A stretch of DNA of 64,000 bases from an uncultured bacterium (GTDB lineage: Bacteria > CSSED10-310 > CALFER01). The DNA lies in contig CALFER010000034.1 of the NCBI GenBank assembly GCA_937951895.1, forward strand, positions 175,541-239,540. The letters are read 5' to 3'. The notes under the pieces were generated by a model. The model ran no database searches. It was given only the letters and a program-made list of their open reading frames with translations, and was not told the DNA's origin. The position numbers and the translations under genes are program-made. Of the stretch, positions 16,513-25,138 are shown one piece after another. The stretch's first letter is position 1, and every line of letters begins with the position of its first letter.

Positions 16513-19500
16513 AGCATTCCGATCCTGGCAGAGACAATCTTCGAGATGCCGGGATCGACCATCGTGATCCCGTACAAGGCTTCTGCGATTTCCATGGACA
16601 GCGGATTATGAGTGATCATGACGACCTGGGTATCGAGTGCCAGTTCCTTGAGATATCGGGTGAACCGGAGCACATTGGCGTCATCCAGGGCGGCATCGAC
16701 CTCATCCAGATAGAGGATCGGAGCGGGTCGGTATTTGAATCCGGCGAAGAGCAGCGCGAGCGCGCACAACGCTTTTTCACCACCCGAGAGCAGATCGATC
16801 GTACGGGCTCGCTTCCCGGGCGGTTTACACACGATTTCGACACCCGTTTCCAGCGGATCATCCGGATTTTCAAGCCGAAGCTCCGCCTCACCCCCTTCAA
16901 ACAGTTTCGCAAAAATGTCGCCGAAGTTTCGATTCACCTGCTCGAATGCCTCCATGAACCGATTCCGGCTGGTGGTATTGATCTGCGAAATGGTGGATTT
17001 CAATGCGGCGATGGCTTCGTCGAGATCCCGGACCTGTTCATCGAGAAACTGGTTGCGTTCGACGATTTCGCGGTGTTCGTCCAGAGCAGCCAGATTGACG
17101 TCTCCGAGAGCGAGAATATCGTGTTCGAGGGACTCCACGTGCGATTTCCAGGCTTCGAGTTCCTCAGAGTCCGGAAGGGGTCCGCCGTGAGATGCTGCGG
17201 CTTCGAGATCGATCTGGGACTGCTCGCGGAGCATCTCCATGCGCGAATTCAGTTCCGCGATGCGGATGGTGGCTCCTGACCGTTCCGTCTCGATGGCGCG
17301 CAGCGACTCTTTGACCGTGTTCCATTCCTGATCGAGTGCCTGCAGTGCGTCGCGTTCCCGACCGAGACGGGCGGAGGCGGTCTGGACCCGTGTTGCCAGG
17401 ATGGGCTGTCGGTCGTTGCACGATTCGATCTCGCGGGTCGTCGCCCGAAGTTCGTTCGTCACTTCTTCGAATTGTCTGGAGTTGGCGGCGAGTCTCTGGT
17501 CGAGACGTTCTGTCAGTTCACGAAGCCGCAGGTTGCCGGATCGCATCGACTCGACTTCGCGCCGACAGGCCAACAGGCGCTCCCGTGTCGTCTCGGTCGC
17601 AATCCGCAATTCACCGAACGCATGTCGACTGTGTGCCACAAGCGCATCGTGTGTCTCGATCGCTCCGTCCAACTCCGCCATTCTCGCGATATCATCCGGT
17701 GCCATCGCTACGCTCTGAGTATCACGGTGTAATCCGTCGAGAGCATCGGACAGAGAGGCAATCTCATCGCCAACCGCCCCGCTCTCGGCTTCAATCGCCT
17801 CGACCCGCAGATCGACCTGGCGGAGCTGACGCTCGAGATGTTCGGAATCCCGCCGGACAGCTGCAAGTTTCAGACGCAATTCCGATAGCGATTCACGTGT
17901 CTGTTTATGCTCCTGCTCGGCTTCCAGGAGCAATTCCATATAGGCAGCCCGTTCCCCCTCGCATGCGTCACGTCGCTCAGTGACATCCCGGATTTCCTGC
18001 TGCAGGGATCGGATTTCCTGTTTTTTTGCGCGATACTCGCCCGCAGGACTCACATCGAATCCTCCGGTTACAATGCCTTCCTCGCTGATGGTTTCGCCTG
18101 CGAGTGTCACGAGAGCGATGGGGGACTCGGATGACTCCCAGACAGAGATGGCGGCCGGGAGATCATCGACCAGATAGACCTTGTGGAGCAGGAGATCGAG
18201 CAGGGCATCGAAACCCGGAGAGGGTCTGACGAGCGGGCGCAGATGACGGGCGTTCGGGACGGACGGGGTGACCGATGGGTGATCATGACGCATCGATTGC
18301 AGGGGTGTGAAGACGCATCGGCCGATTTTACGGGCATTGAGAAACGAAACGGCCTGGAGTGTGTGTCCATGACCCTCGACAACGACACCCTGGATCGATC
18401 CGGCCAGTGCGGCCGCAACCGCTCGTTCATAAATCGGTTCGGTTTCGTATGTATCGGCCATCAGGCCGAGAATACCTTTGTGTTCTGCATGTTCAGCGGA
18501 GTATTCGGTCAGGATGTTTCGCACGGCCTCACCGAGGCCCTCACCCGCCCGGATGATGTCGGTGAGTGACCGGGCGCGCGAGGAGCATTCCATCAGCCGT
18601 GCGTCCATTGCCTGGATCTGCCCTCTCCGTTCATCGACCGCTCTTCGCCGAGCCATGATCCGATCCTCGCACCGCGCCAATTCTTCGATCCGGCCGCGTT
18701 CGGATTCTTCGAGATCCCGGATGGACGCGATTGTGGAACGCACGGCGACGCCGCTCTGTTCGCGCTCCAGTGCCACCCGATCACGCTCCCGATACAGTTT
18801 CTCCGCACGAGATCTCAGGCGGCGCAATCCCTCCTCATACTCAATCTGCTGGTTCCGGCGTCGGGCAGCGAGTTCGAGGCATTTGAGTTCGCGGTCTTTG
18901 AGACTTCTGAGTTCCTTACGGAGTTGCGTGAGCGTGTCCTGATGACGGGATTCCTCGATCCGGGCCCGATCGACATCCTGTTCCAGGGCTTGAAGGGAGC
19001 GTTCGATATTCGACAGTGCGGCTGCCTTTTCCTCCGCGGATGTCTCGGATTCGGTTCTTCGGCCCTGCAGTTCATTCTGTTCGCTTTCGATATCCTGGGA
19101 TGACCGGGTCAGAGCGTTTGAACGCGCATGCAGGTCGGCGAGCCGCCGGGTCAGGAAATCGAGTTGCATGTCATTCTGTTCCGCGTTTTTCTGCTCGGCT
19201 CGAAGCGCGTCCGTCGCTGAATCGACACGAAGACGGGCCTGTTCCACCGCCGCTGCCTTCAAGGCGGTCTCCGCCATCAATCGGGCGGCGTCGTCTTCCA
19301 GCGAAGCAAGGCGGGTGGTGAGGGCGGTGCGGTCGCGCAGGGATTGCGCGAATCGGGCGGTCAGGTACGCATTCCGGGTCTCATCGCGCTCCCGGACCAA
19401 TTCACGGAAACGCTCCGCTTTTCTGGCCTGCCTGGCCAGAACGGCCCTGCGTGACCGGACCTCGCCCAGGATGTCGCGAACGCGATCGAGATTCTGTTCG

Positions 19501-20105
19501 GTGAGATTGAGTTTGGATTGGGCTTCTTTTTTCCGGTGTTTGTACTTGACGATTCCCGCGCTCTGCTCAATCAAACCACGACGCTCGTCCGGCCGAGCCA
19601 GGAGCAGGGCATCCACCTTACCCTGTTCGATCAGGGAATACGCGCCTTTCCCCAGTCCCGCATCCATGAAGAGATCGACGATATCCTTGAGCCGGCATGG
19701 TTGCCGGTTCAGAAGATATTCGCTTTCGCCGCTCCGGTACAAGCGCCGCGTGACTTCGATGTCCCGGTAATCATGTGGCGGATGATCCGACAGCCATTCG
19801 ACGGTGAGTGATACCTCCGCGAGTCCGACCGGTTTCCGGGTCGCACTTCCGTTGAAGATGACATCGGACATGTTCTGCGCCCGGAGCTGTGACGGGCCTT
19901 GTTCACCGAGCACCCATCGGAGGGCATCGAGAATATTCGATTTCCCGCAGCCATTGGGTCCGACGATCGCACAAACCGGATGGTCAAACTCCAGGACCGC
20001 TCGATCCGGAAACGACTTGAACCCCTGAAGACTCAGGCGTTTGAAGCGGATCGAGACTCCTGCGGGCTGCGGCTGCTCAATGATGTCGGTCGATGTTGCT
20101 ATCAC
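16509..20105 (-). CDS. smc: Chromosome segregation protein SMC
   Basis: About 1198 residues with full SMC architecture: an N-terminal ATPase half with Walker A GPNGCGKSNILDALRWVLGE, a long coiled coil, a hinge (ILGLMADTYETEPIYERAVA through VSFLNARKIGRCVFTPLQSM), a second coiled coil, and a C-terminal half with signature LLSGGEKALCALALLFAG and Walker B PILYLDEVDAALDD. SMC with ScpA/ScpB compacts and resolves chromosomes; scpA and scpB are not in the window. I chose the GTG at 20105, preceded by GGAGGG, over the TTG at 20126 in the same frame; the choice is not certain. Confidence 0.95.
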   Translation of the reverse strand: MIATSTDIIEQPQPAGVSIRFKRLSLQGFKSFPDRAVLEFDHPVCAIVGPNGCGKSNILDALRWVLGEQGPSQLRAQNMSDVIFNGSATRKPVGLAEVSLTVEWLSDHPPHDYRDIEVTRRLYRSGESEYLLNRQPCRLKDIVDLFMDAGLGKGAYSLIEQGKVDALLLARPDERRGLIEQSAGIVKYKHRKKEAQSKLNLTEQNLDRVRDILGEVRSRRAVLARQARKAERFRELVRERDETRNAYLTARFAQSLRDRTALTTRLASLEDDAARLMAETALKAAAVEQARLRVDSATDALRAEQKNAEQNDMQLDFLTRRLADLHARSNALTRSSQDIESEQNELQGRRTESETSAEEKAAALSNIERSLQALEQDVDRARIEESRHQDTLTQLRKELRSLKDRELKCLELAARRRNQQIEYEEGLRRLRSRAEKLYRERDRVALEREQSGVAVRSTIASIRDLEESERGRIEELARCEDRIMARRRAVDERRGQIQAMDARLMECSSRARSLTDIIRAGEGLGEAVRNILTEYSAEHAEHKGILGLMADTYETEPIYERAVAAALAGSIQGVVVEGHGHTLQAVSFLNARKIGRCVFTPLQSMRHDHPSVTPSVPNARHLRPLVRPSPGFDALLDLLLHKVYLVDDLPAAISVWESSESPIALVTLAGETISEEGIVTGGFDVSPAGEYRAKKQEIRSLQQEIRDVTERRDACEGERAAYMELLLEAEQEHKQTRESLSELRLKLAAVRRDSEHLERQLRQVDLRVEAIEAESGAVGDEIASLSDALDGLHRDTQSVAMAPDDIARMAELDGAIETHDALVAHSRHAFGELRIATETTRERLLACRREVESMRSGNLRLRELTERLDQRLAANSRQFEEVTNELRATTREIESCNDRQPILATRVQTASARLGRERDALQALDQEWNTVKESLRAIETERSGATIRIAELNSRMEMLREQSQIDLEAAASHGGPLPDSEELEAWKSHVESLEHDILALGDVNLAALDEHREIVERNQFLDEQVRDLDEAIAALKSTISQINTTSRNRFMEAFEQVNRNFGDIFAKLFEGGEAELRLENPDDPLETGVEIVCKPPGKRARTIDLLSGGEKALCALALLFAGFKYRPAPILYLDEVDAALDDANVLRFTRYLKELALDTQVVMITHNPLSMEIAEALYGITMVDPGISKIVSARIGML

Positions 20106-20161
20106 CCACCCTCCGGATCTATCCAATCACATGCGACGTGAACGGGATTTCCAATCCGGAG

Positions 20162-20191
20162 AGCATAGCATCCTGGGCTCGGAATTGGCAA
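20162..20191 (-). promoter_or_regulatory. Candidate promoter for smc
   Basis: Minus strand: TTGCCA (20186-20191), 18-base spacer, TATGCT (20162-20167), predicted start near 20155. It lies in the 127 bases between the anti-sigma/TPR gene and smc. Confidence 0.35.
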
Positions 20192-20232
20192 CCCGAACGG
20201 CTATTCAGAGGGGGTCATCGCCTGCTGATATA

Positions 20233-21882
20233 CTAGATATTGGGCAACCGATCGAGAACCGCCTGCACCCGATGCAATGCTTCACTGCGCTCCGGTTCCG
20301 GCCAGCGCCGGAAGACGAGTCTGAGGGATCGAGCCGCCTGGCAGGCGCGGTTACGCATGCTCTGAACCAGATCCTGCCGGCCGGCGGCGGATGCGAAACA
20401 GGCCGCATCGACTCGGTTTTCGAGATAGAAGATGGAGATTGGTTCGGTTCGGCGATTGAAGAATTTCAACTCGGCCAGCAGATCGAACGTTGATTCGCAG
20501 CCTTTGAGACAAGCGGTATCGATTGCGGATTCGATCCGGGCAATTCGCAACCACTCGGATTCCTTCAGTCGCCTCGCGATACCCACTGCTTCCTCATGGG
20601 TTCGGCTGGCGGCCAGGAGATCGCCGAGCCGACGAAGAATCCGGCCTTTGAGCAGCAGGGCGAACAGCCGCAGTTCTTCGGTAATCCGATGCTGTGCCAG
20701 TGCCATATCGAGGTGATCGAGAGCCGACTCGAAGGCGCCGATCCGATATCTCAGGATCGCGATATTGCGATGCAGATGACAGGTATCGATTGCTGTGTTC
20801 AGTTTGGCGAATTCGGTCAGGGATTCCGTCCATCTGGTTTCGGCCGACCGGAGGTTTCCCGCTTCCGCAAGAAACGATCCGGTGTTTGCCATTATCTGTG
20901 CTTTGAGATACGGGCTGTCGGTGTATTCCAGTCGAAACAATGCCGTTTCTCCGAATTCGATCGCTTTCTGCAGGTTGCCCTGGCGGTAGTGGACACACGC
21001 GAGATTATTCAGATCCTTGGCCTGTTCGATCGCATCCGGTGCCCGACTCGACAGATCGATGGCGGTTTCGATGGCATGGATCGCTTCCGGATAACGTCCC
21101 AGTTGGAACAGGGTGCTTCCGAGATCACGGTGGGAGAGCCGCTGTTCATCGGCATCCCGGGATTGGATTGCGAGGGTGATCGCACGATTGAAGAGGTCGA
21201 CGGCCTGGTCATATCGCTGTTCATGAAACAGGGATTCGCCGATCGCGCGCAAGGCTCGGACCTGATTGGGCGTGTCGTCCAGTGCGGTCATGAGCATAAA
21301 GGCGAGATACAGGCAGGGGAGCGGATTGGGGTTGGTTGAATCGAGATCGAGTACGATTCCATAGTTCAGGAGGTTCATCGAAAAGCGTCTGAGAGCCGGA
21401 AGAAAACGCGCGATGGAGGCGTCCTCGAGGATACCTGACATCAGCGTGGACCGCTTTTCGAGTTCTCGTGTCATCATCTCGACACTCCGCTCTGGACCGG
21501 CGCTGACCGAACCGAGGAACGCGAGCATTTGCGAAGAGAAGGCGCGCAGGAGATCGAGGATGACGGTTTCTGTGTCGGCTGAATCCTGAAACGGCATGGC
21601 GGCGACCGCGCGCAATTCCTCGAGCACATCCGGAACAGACCGGATACCGCAGCCGTTGGGACGGGGCGGTTTGGGCATGACCTGCAGCAATTCCGGGGGG
21701 AGACCGGCTTCATCGATATGCTCGATGGTCATCAACCTGAGATATTCACGACGGCAGGCGCGACACCCGTCGAGATGGCGTCGCATCGACGTCATGGCAT
21801 CGGCATCCAGCAATCGGCGGATATAGCTGATCAGTCTGTCCCGACATGTTTCGCACGGGACCTGGATCAACTCCTGTTTCAT
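20233..21882 (-). CDS. Zinc-finger anti-sigma-like protein fused to TPR repeats
   Basis: A 549-residue protein. The N-terminal ~50 residues match the zf-HC2 zinc-binding anti-sigma module: CETCRDRL, then HLDGCRACRREY (Cys, His and two Cys ligands). No transmembrane helix follows. The remainder is helical and holds at least six TPR-like units (for example AIGESLFHEQRYDQAVDLFN, STLFQLGRYPEAIHAIETAI, NLACVHYRQGNLQKAIEFGE). The ATG overlaps the stop of the sigma factor gene by 4 bases, the usual sign of a sigma/anti-sigma pair. A cytoplasmic sensor that releases the sigma factor through TPR-mediated contacts is plausible but inferred. Confidence 0.78.
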   Translation of the reverse strand: MKQELIQVPCETCRDRLISYIRRLLDADAMTSMRRHLDGCRACRREYLRLMTIEHIDEAGLPPELLQVMPKPPRPNGCGIRSVPDVLEELRAVAAMPFQDSADTETVILDLLRAFSSQMLAFLGSVSAGPERSVEMMTRELEKRSTLMSGILEDASIARFLPALRRFSMNLLNYGIVLDLDSTNPNPLPCLYLAFMLMTALDDTPNQVRALRAIGESLFHEQRYDQAVDLFNRAITLAIQSRDADEQRLSHRDLGSTLFQLGRYPEAIHAIETAIDLSSRAPDAIEQAKDLNNLACVHYRQGNLQKAIEFGETALFRLEYTDSPYLKAQIMANTGSFLAEAGNLRSAETRWTESLTEFAKLNTAIDTCHLHRNIAILRYRIGAFESALDHLDMALAQHRITEELRLFALLLKGRILRRLGDLLAASRTHEEAVGIARRLKESEWLRIARIESAIDTACLKGCESTFDLLAELKFFNRRTEPISIFYLENRVDAACFASAAGRQDLVQSMRNRACQAARSLRLVFRRWPEPERSEALHRVQAVLDRLPNI

Positions 21883-22448
21883 GGTTTCTCCTCCATCAAT
21901 CGTCTCAACATCCGCCGCGCCCGCCCCAGTTTCGACGTGACGGTGTTGACGCAGGAATGAGTCATGTTCGCGATTTCGGTCGATGAAAACCCGCCGAAGT
22001 AATACAGACAGATGACGTCCCGATATCCATCCGCCAGTCTCCCGATGGCATCTCGCAAATCCTCGCGATCAATTTGCCGGGATTCCATCCGATCGGCTCC
22101 CTCGGCATCGGCTTCGATCGGGATATAGTCATCGATGTTGATGGTGTTCCCGCTGCGGCATCGTTTTTTCCAGTACTGGCGGCACAGGTTGAGAGCGATG
22201 ATATAGAGGTAGCGTGGAAACGAGCGGTGATCGGTCAATGTTGCGAGTCGGTTGAAACCTTCCTGGAAAGCGCTTTGAATCAGGTCTTCGACTTCATCCT
22301 GCGGAATACCGCGCTGGTAGCATATAAACAGGGGGATTTTCCGGGTCAGATCGATGAGTTCGATGCAGGATTGTTCGTGCCAGGTGCCGGTTCGGAGATA
22401 CTCCAGTTTGATCTTTCCGACGATGTCCGCGATCAGGTCATAATTCAT
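21879..22448 (-). CDS. RNA polymerase sigma factor, sigma-70/ECF family
   Basis: A 189-residue factor with region 2 (DEVEDLIQSAFQEGFNRLAT, then RSFPRYLYIIALNLCRQYWK) and region 4 helix-turn-helix (AIGRLADGYRDVICLYYFGG, then SSTEIANMTHSCVNTVTSKL). No region 1.1 or 3 is present, consistent with an ECF-type factor. It is the first gene of a two-gene operon with the zinc-finger/TPR protein, its likely regulator, and is divergent from the LysM gene across 226 bases. The ribosome-binding site is weak. Target promoters cannot be read from this window. Confidence 0.85.
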   Translation of the reverse strand: MNYDLIADIVGKIKLEYLRTGTWHEQSCIELIDLTRKIPLFICYQRGIPQDEVEDLIQSAFQEGFNRLATLTDHRSFPRYLYIIALNLCRQYWKKRCRSGNTINIDDYIPIEADAEGADRMESRQIDREDLRDAIGRLADGYRDVICLYYFGGFSSTEIANMTHSCVNTVTSKLGRARRMLRRLMEEKP

Positions 22449-22522
22449 ATGGCGAATCCCATGGATGAGATACTACATCAAGGAGGGTTCGCCGGGCGAG
22501 ATTCGTGCAAGGAATTTTGGAG

Positions 22523-22552
22523 TTTACTTCATCCGGCGATGCAAGCTATAAT
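22523..22552 (+). promoter_or_regulatory. Strong candidate sigma-70 promoter for the LysM gene
   Basis: TTTACT (22523-22528), 18-base spacer, perfect TATAAT (22547-22552); predicted start near 22560 gives a leader of about 115 bases before the ATG at 22675. The spacing is within range and the -10 is exact. Confidence 0.5.
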
Positions 22553-22674
22553 AACTCAATGTATGTATTCATGAGTTTCCTGAAGCGTGATCCAGTTTTT
22601 TCGCGGAGTTGAAGAAGCCGACGACTAGGTTCATCACTTCTTCAGTGACCGCGAAGTGGTAAGGAGAACCGACT

Positions 22675-23856
22675 ATGAAGTTATGGAAACTTGGAACTCT
22701 GGTGATTGCCGTCGTGGCTCTGATGGTTGGACTGACATTTTCCAATGGCGCCGCCGAGGATAAAACCTGGACCTATGGTGGAGTGGAATACAAGCTTCCG
22801 CGCCCGGCGGATCAGGTTCAACTTCCACCCAATATTCCGGAATACCATGTCGTGGCCAGCGGGGATTGTCTGTGGAATATCTCCAATCAATACCTGTCCG
22901 ACCCGTTCCTCTGGCCGCTGATCTGGGAAGAAAATCTCGACACAGTCACCAACCCGCATCGGATTTTCCCGGAACAGCAGATCAAATTGCCGGGTGGCAC
23001 CATGGTTGCGACCGGTGCGACACCCTTGAATGCGGAACCAATCACGGAGGGATCTTCGATGGCGGGTGGTGCCGGAGAAACCGACACGGCCGATGCCGAC
23101 ATGGAAGAAGCGGCGGATACCGGTGACCTGTCGAGCCGCGTCGTGCCCGTCAAGCCGCATCCCGTGACATCGGTGACGTCGGTGATCGCGTCAGGCTTCA
23201 TCTCAAAAGAAAAACTGGACACTCCGACGATCGCCGGTTCCGAAACCGAAGCCCTCGATCTCGCCCGCCCCGACATCGTGTTCGTGAATGCCGGAACAGC
23301 GAAGGGATTCGAAGCGGACAAAGAGTATTTCGTGGTGAGAAAAATGCGCAAAATTTCTCACCCGGTCTCCGGTAAAAATCTCGGATATCTCTACCACGTC
23401 ATGGGCGACATCAAGATCCTCTGCGCCTCCGAAGACTCCTCATCCGCAATGATCCGCAGCACCTATCACCCGATCCTGCGCGGGGATTTCGTCATTCCGA
23501 AGGAAGACATTCCGGTTCCCCTCACGAGTGGTTCACCGGTGACCGATCCATGCAATCCCTCCAGTAAAAAACTGCCGGGAACCATCGTGGATGTCTTCTA
23601 CGGAGCAGAAAAATGCACGGATGCCGTCGTCGTCGGGCGCGGGGATATCGCCTACATCGATCTCGGAAGCAAAGACAACGTCGGCCCCGGAGACTACTTC
23701 ACGATCTTCAAGAGAAACCTGGATGATCCTTCTCTTCCGCGCTATGTCTGCGGAGAAGCCATGGTCGTCCGGGTCGGCGAGAACACATCGACCATCGTTC
23801 TGACCCAGAGCAAGACCGGGGTGTTCATCGGCGATCAGATCGAATTGAAGCAGTAA
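22675..23856 (+). CDS. Secreted LysM peptidoglycan-binding protein
   Basis: A 393-residue exported protein. The signal peptide is MKLWKLGTLVIAVVALMVGL with cleavage near SNGAAED. A single LysM domain at ~57-105 (YHVVASGDCLWNISNQYL and NPHRIFPEQQIKLPG) is followed by an acidic Ala-rich linker and a C-terminal region with repeated beta-rich segments that end in short beta strands. AAGGAG is seven bases from the ATG. The gene stands alone between a strong promoter candidate and a strong terminator, suggesting independent, possibly high, expression. Enzymatic activity is not indicated. Confidence 0.85.
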   Translation: MKLWKLGTLVIAVVALMVGLTFSNGAAEDKTWTYGGVEYKLPRPADQVQLPPNIPEYHVVASGDCLWNISNQYLSDPFLWPLIWEENLDTVTNPHRIFPEQQIKLPGGTMVATGATPLNAEPITEGSSMAGGAGETDTADADMEEAADTGDLSSRVVPVKPHPVTSVTSVIASGFISKEKLDTPTIAGSETEALDLARPDIVFVNAGTAKGFEADKEYFVVRKMRKISHPVSGKNLGYLYHVMGDIKILCASEDSSSAMIRSTYHPILRGDFVIPKEDIPVPLTSGSPVTDPCNPSSKKLPGTIVDVFYGAEKCTDAVVVGRGDIAYIDLGSKDNVGPGDYFTIFKRNLDDPSLPRYVCGEAMVVRVGENTSTIVLTQSKTGVFIGDQIELKQ

Positions 23857-23880
23857 TCGAATCACGTGTTGATGTCGTCG

Positions 23881-23909
23881 GGAGGACCGTCACGGTCCTC
23901 CTTTTTTTT
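23881..23909 (+). terminator. Rho-independent terminator after the LysM gene
   Basis: A 9-bp perfect stem, GGAGGACCG / CGGTCCTCC, with a TCA loop and a run of eight T from 23902. It closes the LysM gene and separates it from dprA. Confidence 0.92.
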
Positions 23910-24004
23910 GCCATTTCACCTTTGATCTGCTAATTTCAGTTGCATCATCTCATATGACCGGCAGGGGGTACCGACGAGGGCGGAGTGTCCGCGGGGAAAC
24001 AACC

Positions 24005-25117
24005 ATGGATCAGACCGATCGAAAACGCAGGTGGATCGCGCTGAGTTTTTGGAAACAGTACGGCACGAGGGTTTGGCGAGATATCAGGGAACGGGATCTG
24101 GATCCCATGCTCCTGTTCGATCCGGATTTCGAGGCAACAGGCGAGTGTCGGGATCTGTTTGAAGACCCGCCGGCATCGGAACTCGGACGCCTGCTGGATC
24201 AGGCGGACCGGGAGATTCATCGCGAGAAATCCGGTGATCACCGGATCGTCTCCTGGGATGATGCCGCCTATCCGAACATGCTCAGGGATATGCCCGATGC
24301 TCCGATAGTGCTGTATTGCCGCGGAGATCCGATGTTGTTGAATTCACTGTCTCTGGCAATCGTCGGCACGCGGCATCCGTCGAGCTATGGATTCGATGTG
24401 ACGCGCATCTTCGCCCGTGAAGTTGCCTCACATGGCCTGACCGTCGTCAGCGGCCTGGCGATCGGAATCGACGCGGCGGCCCATCAACAGGCGATTGATC
24501 AGAAAGGCGCGACTCTGGCGGTTCTCGGCTGCGGTCTCGATCAGGACTATCCTGCCAGCAACCGGGTCTTGCGATCCCGGGTGGAGGCCCGGGGTTTGGT
24601 TGTGAGCGAGTTTGTATGGGGGACTCGGCCGAAACCGGAACAGTTTCCTCGACGGAACAGAATCATCAGCGGTCTGAGTATGGGAGTGATCATTGTCGAG
24701 GCGGGGATCCGGAGCGGAGCGATGAGTACGATCAATCATGCCCTGGATCTCGGACGCGATATCTTCGCGGTGCCGGGCCCGATCACCTCACCCATCAGCA
24801 AAGGACCTCTCAGGCTGATCCAGCAGGGTGCAATTCCTCTCGTTGATTTTCAGGATATTATCGATCATTATCCAAGTCTGTCGCCGCATGCCGCTCCCCC
24901 CGATCTCCCGTTCCACACTCCCAGTCAATCTCCTCCATCGATCGATCCTGTTCTCCGCCCCCTCTGGAATCTGCTCAGTGCGCTTCCCATCCAACTCGAC
25001 CAGCTTGTCGTCCGGTCGGGGTTGCCGGTTTCGACGATCCATGCTGCTCTGCTGGATTTCGAATTGAAGGGTTGGGTAAGACAGCTACCCGGAAAGATGT
25101 TCGTTTTAACCGTGTAA
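24005..25117 (+). CDS. dprA: DNA processing protein DprA/Smf
   Basis: About 370 residues. The Rossmann-like DprA domain is complete: SLAIVGTRHPSSYGFDVTRI, VVSGLAIGIDAAAHQQAI, AVLGCGLDQDYPASNR, FPRRNRIISGLSMGVIIVEA and SGAMSTINHALDLGRDIFAV. A C-terminal winged-helix domain follows at ~310-370. DprA loads RecA on incoming single-stranded DNA during transformation. The start at 24005 fits the family; an in-frame ATG at 23954 would add 17 residues without similarity. It opens the dprA-topA-xerC-hslU run. Confidence 0.93.
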   Translation: MDQTDRKRRWIALSFWKQYGTRVWRDIRERDLDPMLLFDPDFEATGECRDLFEDPPASELGRLLDQADREIHREKSGDHRIVSWDDAAYPNMLRDMPDAPIVLYCRGDPMLLNSLSLAIVGTRHPSSYGFDVTRIFAREVASHGLTVVSGLAIGIDAAAHQQAIDQKGATLAVLGCGLDQDYPASNRVLRSRVEARGLVVSEFVWGTRPKPEQFPRRNRIISGLSMGVIIVEAGIRSGAMSTINHALDLGRDIFAVPGPITSPISKGPLRLIQQGAIPLVDFQDIIDHYPSLSPHAAPPDLPFHTPSQSPPSIDPVLRPLWNLLSALPIQLDQLVVRSGLPVSTIHAALLDFELKGWVRQLPGKMFVLTV

Positions 25118-25138
25118 CGACAGGACGAAGCTGCACTC

